NCBI GenBank assembly: GCA_002396335.1
Contig: DGXN01000009.1
Span: forward strand, 46,676 to 89,385
Direction: 5' to 3'
DNA: 42,710 nt
Source: Bacteroidales bacterium UBA4231
GTDB taxonomy: Bacteria; Bacteroidota; Bacteroidia; Bacteroidales; UBA932
Part shown: positions 1 through 6,770 of the stretch, piece after piece
Layout: the number at the start of each line of letters is the position of its first letter
Numbering within the stretch: the stretch's first letter is position 1
Program-made: the position numbers and the translations under genes
Notes under the pieces: generated by a model
Seen by the model: the letters and a program-made list of their open reading frames with translations, nothing else
What the model was told of the DNA's origin: nothing
Databases searched by the model: none

Positions 1-141
1 GAAAAGGTCTACGGCCTTGTCTATGAGGTTTGCAATTTCATCTGCATTCTTGCCGGGGTTCACGTTGAGGAAAAGGGTGCAGTCGTCCACGAATGCGCCG
101 ATCACATACTCAATGTCTTTTTTGATGTCTCTAAGATTCAT
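1..141 (-). CDS. Hypothetical small protein, N-terminal part (runs off the window)
   Basis: The ORF starts with ATG at 141 and is still open at the window edge after 47 codons. It begins MNLRDIKKDIEYVIGAF and contains a VDDCTLFLNVNP stretch. I do not recognise a characterised family. The 5' end of this gene (promoter, leader, first codons) recurs in two degenerate copies at 3983-4078 and 6573-6648, which supports it as a real gene whose duplicates have decayed. A Bacteroidetes -7 box lies 24 nt upstream. Confidence 0.7.
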   Translation of the reverse strand, partial: MNLRDIKKDIEYVIGAFVDDCTLFLNVNPGKNADEIANLIDKAVDLF

Positions 142-176
142 ATCCTTTGTGAATTAATTCGGTGCAAAGATAGCAA
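109..176 (-). repeat. Repeat copy A: promoter and 5' end of the MNLRDIKKDI gene
   Basis: This stretch holds the first codons, leader and -7 box of the partial gene at 1-141. It matches 3983-4078 and 6573-6648. The shared core is GATGTCTCTAAGATTCATAT followed by GAATTAATT on the plus strand. Copy A is the parent-like version with an open frame. Confidence 0.75.
165..172 (-). promoter_or_regulatory. -7 box (TATCTTTG) of the gene at 1-141
   Basis: The minus strand reads TATCTTTGCACC, which matches the Bacteroidetes TAnnTTTG consensus. The same promoter is kept in repeat copy B at 4064-4071 and lost in copy C. Confidence 0.6.
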
Positions 177-200
177 TTTTATTTGAATGTCCCGCCAAGT

Positions 201-231
201 TTTGAATTCTCCCATCGTGTTGTTATCTTTA
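201..231 (+). promoter_or_regulatory. Promoter of the 257-789 gene pair
   Basis: TTTG at 201-204 and TATCTTTA at 224-231 are separated by 19 nt, as expected for the Bacteroidetes primary sigma factor. The start codon of the first gene is 25 nt downstream. Confidence 0.65.
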
Positions 232-256
232 CGTGAGAGTAGTTGGTTGAACTGTT

Positions 257-451
257 ATGAACGTAGACACATTGTTACATCAGTACTTTCCGGTAGCGGA
301 CAGCGTCTGCATAGAGATGTTCGATGAAAAGAACATCCAGCAGGTGTATCGTAGACTGGTTGAAGTGCTCATTCATCATAGAACAGACCCTGCTGAAGAA
401 TTCAACGAATTGTTTTTGGAAGATGATCCCGGATTAGACAAACTATGGTAG
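257..451 (+). CDS. Small acidic hypothetical protein upstream of a STAS-like gene
   Basis: This 64-residue protein begins MNVDTLLHQYFP and has an acidic C-terminus (FLEDDPGLDKLW). I do not recognise its family. It has a good promoter 25 nt upstream and overlaps the next start codon by 7 bp (445-451), so the two genes are probably translationally coupled. Its role is unknown. A role linked to the STAS-like partner is an inference from the overlap only. Confidence 0.6.
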   Translation: MNVDTLLHQYFPVADSVCIEMFDEKNIQQVYRRLVEVLIHHRTDPAEEFNELFLEDDPGLDKLW

Positions 452-789
452 TATTTAAGTTTTCCAATTACGGAGACAGTATGGGGACACGTCTCCTTGG
501 AGCCCAGATCAGGGCCGATCTCCGCCCACTTCTGGACGGGAAAGAGAAAGTTGTGCTTGACTTTTCCGGTATTGACACCGTTACCAATTCGTTCGCAGAT
601 GAATGCATTGCAAAACTTCTGCTTGAAATGTCGCTGGATGAATTGAAGGCAAAAACCACATTTACAGGTCTCACCCCAGCCCCGACAAATACAGATTCTT
701 CAGAATCATTAACATTTCTTCTTTATAAATCCCCATGCTGTCCCGGAGAGAATACCGGCAGACTTGCATTTTTATCGAATAATGCATAG
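445..789 (+). CDS. STAS-like (DUF4325-type) protein, C-terminus probably replaced
   Basis: Residues 1-75 resemble the small STAS-like DUF4325 family: KFSNYGDSMGTR, then VVLDFSGIDTVTNSFADE with the typical D-F-x-G-I-D strand and S-F-A-D/E loop. After about residue 77 (TTFTGL) the sequence becomes proline-, serine- and threonine-rich with cysteines (SPCCPGE) and no longer looks like the family. The gene therefore probably lost its native 3' end and reads through unrelated DNA to a chance stop at 787-789. In family members this domain is thought to act in protein-protein switching. Here it may be non-functional. Confidence 0.6.
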   Translation: MVVFKFSNYGDSMGTRLLGAQIRADLRPLLDGKEKVVLDFSGIDTVTNSFADECIAKLLLEMSLDELKAKTTFTGLTPAPTNTDSSESLTFLLYKSPCCPGENTGRLAFLSNNA

Positions 790-835
790 ATTTGTATCCG
801 ATTAAGGTCGTGGTAGTGTATTTCACCACTTCATA

Positions 836-843
836 TACTTTTG
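836..843 (+). promoter_or_regulatory. -7 box (TACTTTTG) upstream of the 984-2945 locus
   Basis: TACTTTTG fits TAnnTTTG, but no clear TTTG lies 19-21 nt upstream. If used, it gives a 5' UTR of about 135 nt that includes a run of eight G (867-874). The rest of 790-983 shows no convincing gene. Confidence 0.4.
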
Positions 844-983
844 CGTCACTTGCTCTTTCCGCTTTCGGGGGGGGAAATAACAATCTTGTAATCAGCCACT
901 TATTATTTTCTGCTCGCGGGCTTCGCAAGAAGTGCCGCGGTTTTTCGTGTACACGGTAATTCATAACATAAAAACATTAGCCT

Positions 984-1115
984 ATGAAACAAAAAGAATT
1001 GTATGTATCACCGGAAACCGAGGTGATGGAATTATGGCTGGATGGCGTCATTGCCGCCAGTGCTTTAACGGCTCCTGGATTTGAAGACGGAGGAGATCTT
1101 GATTTACTGTTTTAA
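984..1115 (+). CDS. Small ORF of the ELY-x-x-P family (copy 1)
   Basis: This 43-residue ORF begins MKQKELYVSPETEVMELW and ends in the acidic, aromatic DLDLLF. It belongs to a family with five members here (also 5079-5225, 11735-11869, 13305-13448 and 13761-13922). They share a K/Q-E-L-Y-x-x-P-x-x-x-V start, a G-I/V-I segment followed by a serine, a variable middle and a terminal W or F. No signal peptide is visible. It ends 15 nt before the lipoprotein at 1131. Its function is unknown. The recurrence upstream of lipoprotein genes argues it is coding. Confidence 0.75.
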   Translation: MKQKELYVSPETEVMELWLDGVIAASALTAPGFEDGGDLDLLF

Positions 1116-1130
1116 TGGAGGGAGAATGTT

Positions 1131-2945
1131 ATGAAGAAATTATTTGTTTTGTCAGTATTTGCTGCTGTATTAGCTTTTTCCTGCCAGAAAAGAGAAGCTC
1201 CGGTTGAAGAGCCTGCCGGAATTCCGGGTGAGGTGTCTGCCGGAGCCCCCATGAAACTTGTTGCCGAAATACCGGCCACCAAAGTTAGCTACACGCCTGA
1301 CGGAAACGTCCTCAAGGCATCATGGAATGCCACTGAGTCAATTTCTGTTGTGACACTGGACGGCACCGGAGATGGTGCACATATTGTCGCAATTGACAAT
1401 TTCACTTCGACCGGTGCGGCTGGCCGCGCTAAAGCAGAGTTTACCGGAACCTTCACCGGCGGCAGCACCCCGGCTTGCGTAATAGTTATATATCCTGCCC
1501 TTATTGCGGGCGGCGGCGGTAAATACGCCTCTGTTCCCTATACGGACCATACATCTGCTGAAAAATCTGTCCTCTATGACGCCGCGGTCGGAAGTGAGTA
1601 CATTCAGGCAAATTTCCAGGCGTTAAAGCAGACCTCTGATAACGACGCCTCCCATATGGAAAACTACTGCGTAATGGCAGGCAATGTGGACATCGACGAC
1701 ATTAAAAACAATCTTCTCACGGCTTCTTTGTCCCACGAGATGACAGTCCTCAAGGTTACTGCCACCTTCCCGGACGCGGCCAAAGGGCAGACGCTCACAC
1801 TGATGGAAATTAATGCATATGACAGCACAGATGCCCCAGCCTGGATGGAGCGAAGCCACAGTTGGAATTATGTGAATCTCCCTTTTGTCCATATTACTTG
1901 TCCCGGTTCGGGTTATAAAGAATTCTCAAAACTCTACTGCAACATCACCATCCCTGATTCAGGAGTGGTTACCCTTTATTTTGCCAACTGCCTGTTCGCA
2001 GACCAGGCCATTGGCAACAAGTGGAAGTTTACCGCGCATGTAGGTGCAGGATTGGATACTTATGTGGCTACAAAGACCTTCAAAGCAGCAGCCAGCTTTG
2101 ACAAGGGCTCTATTTACCGGGTATCTGCCTCCCTCTCCTACGTTCCGGCCGGGGCCCTGAAGGGCAAGTTTACCATCAATGCTGGTGGTGATCAGGTTTA
2201 CTTCTCAAAGGGTAACCTGCAGGCTACAACCACTGACAGTGGTGAAAATTGGAACTGGAGCTTCGCCGAGCATCAGTATGACTGCCCTGGCGGGACAGGT
2301 TCTTCTTGCGACAATTTGAATATTACTGCTGACGGTAAGAGTTCGGTTGCAAATTGCACCGTAGGACTCTTCGGTTGGAGTACGAACGATAATACTTACT
2401 TTGGCATCAACAGTTCTAAAACAAATACCGATTGGGATGGCTCTTTTGTAGATTGGGGTACAATGTCGCTTGAAGGTACTCCCGCCAATACATGGAGGAC
2501 ACCCACGTCAAACGAATTCAACTACCTGTTAAACACTCGCACAACCTCCACAGTTTGCGAAACTTCCAACGCCCGATTTGCAAGGGCAACCGTAAACAGC
2601 GTTGAGGGTAACATCCTTTTCCCGGATGCCTATACTCATCCTGCCGGTGTTGCCAACATCGTAAACATCAATGTGATAGGTGCTGCTAACGACGGAAATA
2701 CGATCAGCGCATCCGATTGGGAAAAGATGGAAGACGCTGGCGCCGTTTTCCTGCCCCAGGCGGGTTATTATGATGCTACTTATCCTACTCATATTTACGA
2801 TGGCAGAGGTTACTATTGGACATCATCATCTGATAACACCACTATGGCGGATTTTTATTTACAACATGCATCAGGCGTTGGCAGCAACTATGATGGTGAT
2901 AGATGCGATCGCCATTCCGTCCGTCTAATCCATGTCATAGACTAA
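1131..2945 (+). CDS. Surface lipoprotein, fimbrillin-like N-terminus and FISUMP/C-type-lectin-like C-terminus
   Basis: This 604-residue protein has a lipoprotein signal peptide with the lipid-attachment Cys at 18 (FSCQK). Residues about 45-340 resemble the beta-sandwich of Bacteroidales fimbrillin-like proteins (ATKVSYT, then ASWNATESISVV). From about residue 345 a second module starts with GKFTINAGGDQVYFSKGNLQ and carries WRTPTSNEFNYLL, typical of FISUMP-like proteins. The end (YYWTSSSDN...RHSVRLI) has the C-type-lectin-like pattern seen in retroelement-diversified proteins. It is translated just after the small ORF at 984 and is followed by a strong terminator. It is probably exported to the outer surface. 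Ligand and function are unknown. Confidence 0.8.
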   Translation: MKKLFVLSVFAAVLAFSCQKREAPVEEPAGIPGEVSAGAPMKLVAEIPATKVSYTPDGNVLKASWNATESISVVTLDGTGDGAHIVAIDNFTSTGAAGRAKAEFTGTFTGGSTPACVIVIYPALIAGGGGKYASVPYTDHTSAEKSVLYDAAVGSEYIQANFQALKQTSDNDASHMENYCVMAGNVDIDDIKNNLLTASLSHEMTVLKVTATFPDAAKGQTLTLMEINAYDSTDAPAWMERSHSWNYVNLPFVHITCPGSGYKEFSKLYCNITIPDSGVVTLYFANCLFADQAIGNKWKFTAHVGAGLDTYVATKTFKAAASFDKGSIYRVSASLSYVPAGALKGKFTINAGGDQVYFSKGNLQATTTDSGENWNWSFAEHQYDCPGGTGSSCDNLNITADGKSSVANCTVGLFGWSTNDNTYFGINSSKTNTDWDGSFVDWGTMSLEGTPANTWRTPTSNEFNYLLNTRTTSTVCETSNARFARATVNSVEGNILFPDAYTHPAGVANIVNINVIGAANDGNTISASDWEKMEDAGAVFLPQAGYYDATYPTHIYDGRGYYWTSSSDNTTMADFYLQHASGVGSNYDGDRCDRHSVRLIHVID

Positions 2946-2961
2946 TTAATCGTTCAACTTT

Positions 2962-3001
2962 CAACAGCAAAAGCGGCCCTTCCCGGGGGCCGCTTTTGTT
3001 G
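2962..3001 (+). terminator. Rho-independent-type terminator after the 1131 lipoprotein
   Basis: The stem CAAAAGCGGCCC / GGGGCCGCTTTTG has a short loop and ends in T residues, 16 nt after the stop codon. Confidence 0.85.
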
Positions 3002-3035
3002 TATTCAAAATCGTTGAAAAAGCATAAAAACAGAC

Positions 3036-3066
3036 TTGCACTCGCAGAACAAATGGATTATATTTG
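3036..3066 (+). promoter_or_regulatory. Promoter of the BRO-N gene
   Basis: TTG at 3036 and TATATTTG at 3059-3066 are separated by 20 nt. Transcription would start near 3072, so the start codon at 3083 is preferred over the in-frame ATG at 3053, which lies upstream of the -7 box. Confidence 0.7.
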
Positions 3067-3082
3067 TAAAAACGATGATGCT

Positions 3083-3943
3083 ATGTCTGATATTGAAAAA
3101 ATACAGCTGTTTGAGAGCAAGAAGGTCCGGACAGTATGGGATGATACAGAGGAGAAATGGTACTTCTCTGTTGTGGATGTATGTGCAATATTAACGGAGC
3201 AGCCTACGCCCAAAAGGGCCAGCACATATTGGGCGGTGTTAAAAGGCAGGCTCAAGAAGGAAGGCGCGGGTGAGATGCTTACAACCTGTAAGCAACTGAA
3301 ATTAACTGCCGCTGACGGCAAGCCATATCCTACGGATACGGCAGATGCTCAAACGATGTTTCGTATAATTCAATCCATTCCTTCCAAAAAAGCAGAGCCT
3401 TTCAAGCAGTGGATGGCCCGTGTGGCAAGCGAAAGGATTGACGAGATTCAAGACCCGGAACTGGCCATACTGAGGGGCGCGGATTACTATCGCGCAAAGG
3501 GCTATTCTGAAGGTTGGATTCATCAGCGGCTTCAGTCTATTCGGATGAGAAAAGAACTCACGGACGAATGGAAGGCCAGGGGCATTGAAAAAGAGAAAGA
3601 CTATGCCATTCTTACCAACGAACTCACCAAGGCGTGGAGTGGTCTATCCGTGAGAGAATACAAGGATTTGAAAGGCCTTAAGAAGGAGAATCTTCGGGAT
3701 AACATGACGGACATCGAACTTGTGCTGAATATGCTTGCCGAAGTTTCTACCAAGGCAATCTCCCAGGCCAAGCAGCCAACCACTTTCGGCCAAAGCAAAC
3801 GTATTGCCCGCGAGGGAGGCTCTATTGCAGGAGAAGCACGCGAAAACATTGAGAAACGCGTTGGCACCAGCGTGGTCACATCTCTTAATGCAAAAGACAA
3901 ACCTGCTTTGGAAACCGGGACACCAGAAATTGACAACCAATAA
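3083..3943 (+). CDS. BRO-N domain protein (phage antirepressor-like)
   Basis: This 286-residue protein begins MSDIEKIQLFESKKVRTVWD and carries WYFSVVDVCAILTEQ, the hallmark of the BRO-N domain (residues about 5-115) found in phage antirepressors, baculovirus BRO proteins and DinD-like proteins. The rest is charged and helical (YYRAKGYSEGWIHQRL, ending in a Ser/Thr-rich tail). These proteins are widespread as solitary genes in gut Bacteroidales and are often phage- or mobile-element-derived. The exact function is not known. It has its own promoter and terminator, so it looks like an independent inserted unit. Repeat copy B lies directly after its terminator. Confidence 0.85.
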   Translation: MSDIEKIQLFESKKVRTVWDDTEEKWYFSVVDVCAILTEQPTPKRASTYWAVLKGRLKKEGAGEMLTTCKQLKLTAADGKPYPTDTADAQTMFRIIQSIPSKKAEPFKQWMARVASERIDEIQDPELAILRGADYYRAKGYSEGWIHQRLQSIRMRKELTDEWKARGIEKEKDYAILTNELTKAWSGLSVREYKDLKGLKKENLRDNMTDIELVLNMLAEVSTKAISQAKQPTTFGQSKRIAREGGSIAGEARENIEKRVGTSVVTSLNAKDKPALETGTPEIDNQ

Positions 3944-3947
3944 ACAC

Positions 3948-3978
3948 AGAAAAGGGCGCGTAACGGCGTCCTTTTCTT
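3948..3978 (+). terminator. Terminator after the BRO-N gene
   Basis: The hairpin AGAAAAGGGCGC / GGCGTCCTTTTCT starts 4 nt after the stop codon and ends in T residues. Confidence 0.75.
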
Positions 3979-3982
3979 ATGC

Positions 3983-4078
3983 TTGAGAGACTTGAAAGAT
4001 TACAATTCTTTAATATCTTTCTTGATGTCTCTAAGATTCATATCGTTCTGAATTAATTCGGTGCAAAGATAGTGATTT
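3983..4078 (-). repeat. Repeat copy B: decayed MNLRDIKKDI gene with intact promoter
   Basis: The minus strand has the TATCTTTG -7 box (4064-4071), the leader and a 13-codon ORF at 4000-4041 (MNLRDIKKDIKEL, then stop). Copy A is still open beyond this point. Copies B and C also share GAAAGATTACAATTCTTT on their 3' side, which copy A lacks in the visible part. It is likely a remnant of a duplicated gene next to the BRO-N module. Confidence 0.75.
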
Positions 4079-4107
4079 ATATTGAATATTGATGCAAGGA
4101 AACGACA

Positions 4108-4132
4108 GAGGCCTGCCGGAATGGCAGGCCTC
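4108..4132 (-). terminator. Hairpin downstream of the 4163-5059 lipoprotein
   Basis: A perfect 10-bp stem GAGGCCTGCC / GGCAGGCCTC has a 5-nt loop and lies 30 nt after the stop of the minus-strand gene. The T-tract on the minus strand is weak (TGTCGTTTCC). Confidence 0.6.
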
Positions 4133-4162
4133 GGACTATTTCGTGAATCTCCGAACTAAGAT

Positions 4163-5059
4163 TTATTCGTCGCCGAAGTTTCCGTAATCGAGCTGAATAC
4201 CCACGCATCCTTTATTCGAACTTGCGTCAATCGTTTTACCGGTAGCTGTATAAGCCTTGACAGTTGAAACACCGTATTCCTTAATCCGGAACTTGATGTC
4301 TGAACTGCTGTCAACTTTAAATGACGTGTAATAGAATGCGATGCCGTCCGCTTCCTGCACGCCGGCGGTCCAACCTTTATAATTGGAAGAGCCTGTTCCG
4401 ACAATCATATAGTATGATGGGTATACCAGCCACGCTCCGTCACAATCAGGGTAAGTTGAAGATGCGGTATTGATTACCTGGAGGTTGTAATAATCGGCTT
4501 CCTTGTCCATCGAAGGGTGCGTTTTTATCAAAACTTTGAATTTTGTCTGGAATTTCCAGTCAGATGTACTGATGGCAAAAGTAAGGGTATTGGCCGAGTA
4601 CGTACAGCTGATGCCGAATGCATAAAAAACCAAAGGCCGGCAATATGAGTCTTCGTAGTTAGGCTTTTCCTTTGCCCTCTTAGGCGTGAACCAGTCTCTA
4701 CTTGAATAATAAGAATAGTTATAGTGGGCAGAGGAGACATCGTTAAAGCCTTCATAGAGAGCCAAAAGGTGGCCTGATGCAGGAGGGGTGCAACCTGCCC
4801 TCAGTGAACCGGCCTTCCACTGCGTTCCATCGAAAGTTATAATAAGGTCAGGGGTATTCTGGTTGCCGTTTTCGTCAAACCATATATTCAGTTTGTCTCC
4901 AGTTGCCCAACTCTTTTTGGCGGCTTTGGTTTCAGCACCGGGGCCGGATATCTTGATATTCAGATTAATCTCCGGGCTTGCTGCCGGGACATTATTTTTG
5001 GAGCAGGATACCATTATCATTGCTCCCAGTGTCATCATGAATAATAAACTCTTTTTCAT
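4163..5059 (-). CDS. Fimbrillin-like surface lipoprotein
   Basis: This 298-residue protein starts at MKKSLLFMM. Upstream in-frame codons would place residues before the signal peptide and are rejected. The lipid-attachment Cys is residue 19 (VSCSK). Residues about 30-75 (ETKAAKKSWATGDKLNIWF) show the threonine/lysine-alanine and W-x-x-G-D pattern of Bacteroidales fimbrillin-like N-terminal domains. The C-terminal half is rich in Tyr, Ser and Trp and contains SDWKFQTKFKV and IKFRIKEYG. No FISUMP motif is seen, unlike the other lipoproteins here. It is preceded at 19 nt by a small ORF of the ELY-x-x-P family and has no kelch-AraC regulator behind it. Confidence 0.75.
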   Translation of the reverse strand: MKKSLLFMMTLGAMIMVSCSKNNVPAASPEINLNIKISGPGAETKAAKKSWATGDKLNIWFDENGNQNTPDLIITFDGTQWKAGSLRAGCTPPASGHLLALYEGFNDVSSAHYNYSYYSSRDWFTPKRAKEKPNYEDSYCRPLVFYAFGISCTYSANTLTFAISTSDWKFQTKFKVLIKTHPSMDKEADYYNLQVINTASSTYPDCDGAWLVYPSYYMIVGTGSSNYKGWTAGVQEADGIAFYYTSFKVDSSSDIKFRIKEYGVSTVKAYTATGKTIDASSNKGCVGIQLDYGNFGDE

Positions 5060-5078
5060 AATCACCATTTTTTTTAAA

Positions 5079-5225
5079 TTACCAAAGCACCTCGTCAGGA
5101 GTAGAGTCAAACGGATTGGCTATCGTAGTCGATACATCAGGGCTTGCTGCAATGATTCCTTGCAGGGACAGCATTACCACCTCACAATCCGGAGTGTGGT
5201 ACAATTGTTTGTTGTTTTCTTTCAT
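5079..5225 (-). CDS. Small ORF of the ELY-x-x-P family (copy 2)
   Basis: This 48-residue ORF begins MKENNKQLYHTPDCEVVML and ends TPDEVLW. It has the family features: LY-x-x-P, GIIAAS in the middle, an acidic tail and a terminal Trp. It lies 19 nt before the lipoprotein at 4163-5059 and is probably co-transcribed with it. No signal peptide or known domain is visible. Confidence 0.75.
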   Translation of the reverse strand: MKENNKQLYHTPDCEVVMLSLQGIIAASPDVSTTIANPFDSTPDEVLW

Positions 5226-5487
5226 AGGTTTATGTGTTTAGAAGATTCTTCACTTCATTCAGAATGACATGACAAACCTCGCGAAGATCCCGAAGGATTC
5301 GCGAAAACCATGTAAGTTATTGATTATAAACCCCTTTTTACCCCCCCCAGAGACTCTGGAGAACGTATTGGGAATAAGACGATATGCAGCTGCAGCGGCC
5401 ATCTTGGGCAAGCGCTTATCCGCAAATGTAGTGTTTTTCCGCCAATTCGTCAAATTTGGAAAGGCAGAGTCAATATATACAATATTT
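5226..5487 (+). other. Intergenic stretch between divergent lipoprotein and toxin-antitoxin loci
   Basis: No convincing gene is seen. A 79-codon minus-strand frame crosses it but has no family resemblance. The stretch contains a run of eight C (5341-5348), and must hold the promoter of the minus-strand small ORF, for which I see no clear TAnnTTTG. Confidence 0.5.
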
Positions 5488-5521
5488 AATTTGTACAAAT
5501 TGAAATTTGTTCTTATCTTTG
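5488..5521 (+). promoter_or_regulatory. Promoter with overlapping operator palindrome of the toxin-antitoxin pair
   Basis: TTTG at 5490-5493 and TATCTTTG at 5514-5521 are separated by 20 nt. A perfect 14-bp palindrome AATTTGTACAAATT (5488-5501) covers the -33 box. Such placement suits autorepression by the HTH antitoxin, which is an inference. Confidence 0.75.
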
Positions 5522-5538
5522 CAATAGGAATACTTTAT

Positions 5539-6081
5539 ATGAGATTCGAGGATATACAACATAATGGCAAGCTTTGGGCTGTAGTCTATGATGGAGACAC
5601 GCAAGATATTCTAACCAAGACATTTGCGAATTGGTTGGATCCGGTGTTTTTGGAGGATTTCTTCAGCCGGAACAGCAAGGATTTGGAAACTTATTTCCAC
5701 ATTACTAATCTCGATATTGCCATTTATGATACAATAGCAGACGCAGCTTCCCTGTCTTGCCTGATACTTGATATTCGTCCTAATGCAAATCTGGACGAAT
5801 TGTTCCGGCCTCTTGAAAACCAGCGAATACGGGAAATGATCCTTTCCAGAGAAAAGGCCAAAGGGAAAAGACAGTCAACACACAGTTCCTGGCTAAGGAT
5901 ATATGCAATCAAACTTGACGAGGGGATATATCTCATCACCGGAGGCGCTATAAAGCTGACACATCTTATGGCAGAAAGGGAACATACGCTTAATGAATTG
6001 AAGAAAATGGAGATGGTTAGGAACTACTTATTGGACAATGGTATTGTTGATTCAGATGGAATAAAGGAATACACGCTATGA
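5539..6081 (+). CDS. Putative toxin of a HigBA-like type II pair
   Basis: This 180-residue protein starts at MRFEDIQHNG, 17 nt after the -7 box; an upstream extension would cross the promoter. I do not recognise a named family with certainty. The C-terminal half has LRIYAIKLDEGIYLITGGAIKL followed by a helical stretch, reminiscent of the last strands of RelE/HigB or Gp49-like toxins, but the protein is longer than those. It overlaps the HTH gene by 4 bp (ATGA), toxin first, as in higBA operons. The role as toxin rests on this context and is not proven. Confidence 0.6.
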   Translation: MRFEDIQHNGKLWAVVYDGDTQDILTKTFANWLDPVFLEDFFSRNSKDLETYFHITNLDIAIYDTIADAASLSCLILDIRPNANLDELFRPLENQRIREMILSREKAKGKRQSTHSSWLRIYAIKLDEGIYLITGGAIKLTHLMAEREHTLNELKKMEMVRNYLLDNGIVDSDGIKEYTL

Positions 6082-6530
6082 ATACACTGGATTTTCTAAG
6101 AGCAAATGAGCACAAGAGCAGAGAAGGTTTTGTCTCCAAGGCACAGTATCTAAAAGATAACTGGTCTTGGTTGAAGTATTCCTATGCCATCGCCATCAAG
6201 ATCCGGCGAAGAATGAAAGAGTTGGGCATGACTCAAAAGGAACTTGCACTCCTGTTAGAATGCACCCAACAACACATTTCAGTTTTGTTGTCCGGCAAGT
6301 CAAATATGACTCTTGAAACATTGGCCAAACTTGAAACTGCCCTCTCGTTTGATTTAATAGGGCGCAGTCTGCAGGATTTCGCATACTCTAAACCGGATGG
6401 AATAACAGCAGGTTTGCTTAATGACTCTGCCACAGGCGGACCAATCCCGGAGGGCATCAAAACCAGTGACTTTGTAGATGGATACAAACCTCGCAAGAAA
6501 AAGGGCCGAAAAAACACTGAAGAATACTGA
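6078..6530 (+). CDS. XRE-family HTH antitoxin/regulator
   Basis: This 150-residue protein has a clear helix-turn-helix at about residues 44-90: GMTQKELALLLECTQQHISV, then LLSGKSNMTLETLAKLETAL. It belongs to the Cro/CI-type XRE family, HigA-like. The C-terminal 40 residues are basic (KPRKKKGRKN). Its start overlaps the toxin stop by 4 bp, so it is translationally coupled. It probably binds the palindrome at 5488-5501 and neutralises the protein at 5539-6081. A terminator follows at 5 nt. Confidence 0.8.
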   Translation: MNTLDFLRANEHKSREGFVSKAQYLKDNWSWLKYSYAIAIKIRRRMKELGMTQKELALLLECTQQHISVLLSGKSNMTLETLAKLETALSFDLIGRSLQDFAYSKPDGITAGLLNDSATGGPIPEGIKTSDFVDGYKPRKKKGRKNTEEY

Positions 6531-6534
6531 AAAA

Positions 6535-6566
6535 GCGAAAAGGTCTCGTTTCAGAGGCCTTTTCGT
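6535..6566 (+). terminator. Terminator after the toxin-antitoxin pair
   Basis: The hairpin GCGAAAAGGTCT / AGAGGCCTTTTCG has a T-run on its 3' side and starts 5 nt after the stop codon. Confidence 0.8.
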
Positions 6567-6572
6567 ATATCC

Positions 6573-6648
6573 GTGAGACTCGAAAGATTACAATTCTTTT
6601 ATGTCCTTCTAGATGTCTCTAAGATTCATATCCTTTGTGAATTAATTT
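6573..6648 (-). repeat. Repeat copy C: decayed MNLRDIKKDI gene without promoter
   Basis: The minus-strand frame at 6588-6629 reads MNLRDI-stop-KDIKEL-stop, and the promoter present in copies A and B is lost. It lies directly after the toxin-antitoxin terminator, just as copy B lies after the BRO-N terminator. Confidence 0.7.
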
Positions 6649-6667
6649 CAGGGCTATAATACGCTCA

Positions 6668-6753
6668 GGAAGTGACTCCTGAATGATTTAACAATTCGGG
6701 ACACGGGTTTTGTGATGGCTGGACAGGGATGCAATGGAGAGTTGCTATCTTGG
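6668..6753 (+). promoter_or_regulatory. Conserved upstream element and -7 box of the 6771 lipoprotein
   Basis: This aligns without gaps to 13650-13735. Of 35 positions at 6683-6717, 34 are identical (ATGATTTAACAAT-Y-CGGGACACGGG-TTTTGTGA). The distance from the element to the -7 box is the same in both (33 nt from TTTG to TA). The -7 box is TATCTTGG at 6746-6753. A partial inverted repeat GGAAG...CTCC lies at the 5' end. It is a candidate activator site, possibly for the kelch-AraC regulators. Confidence 0.65.
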
Positions 6754-6770
6754 CATAAAACAAATATGCC

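Noticed and set aside
671..964. Minus-strand frame of 97 codons
   Set aside because: It runs through the promoter region of the 984 locus and the end of the STAS-like gene, with no family resemblance.
5259..5498. Minus-strand frame of 79 codons upstream of the toxin
   Set aside because: It covers the palindromic operator and promoter and has no recognisable domain or start signal.
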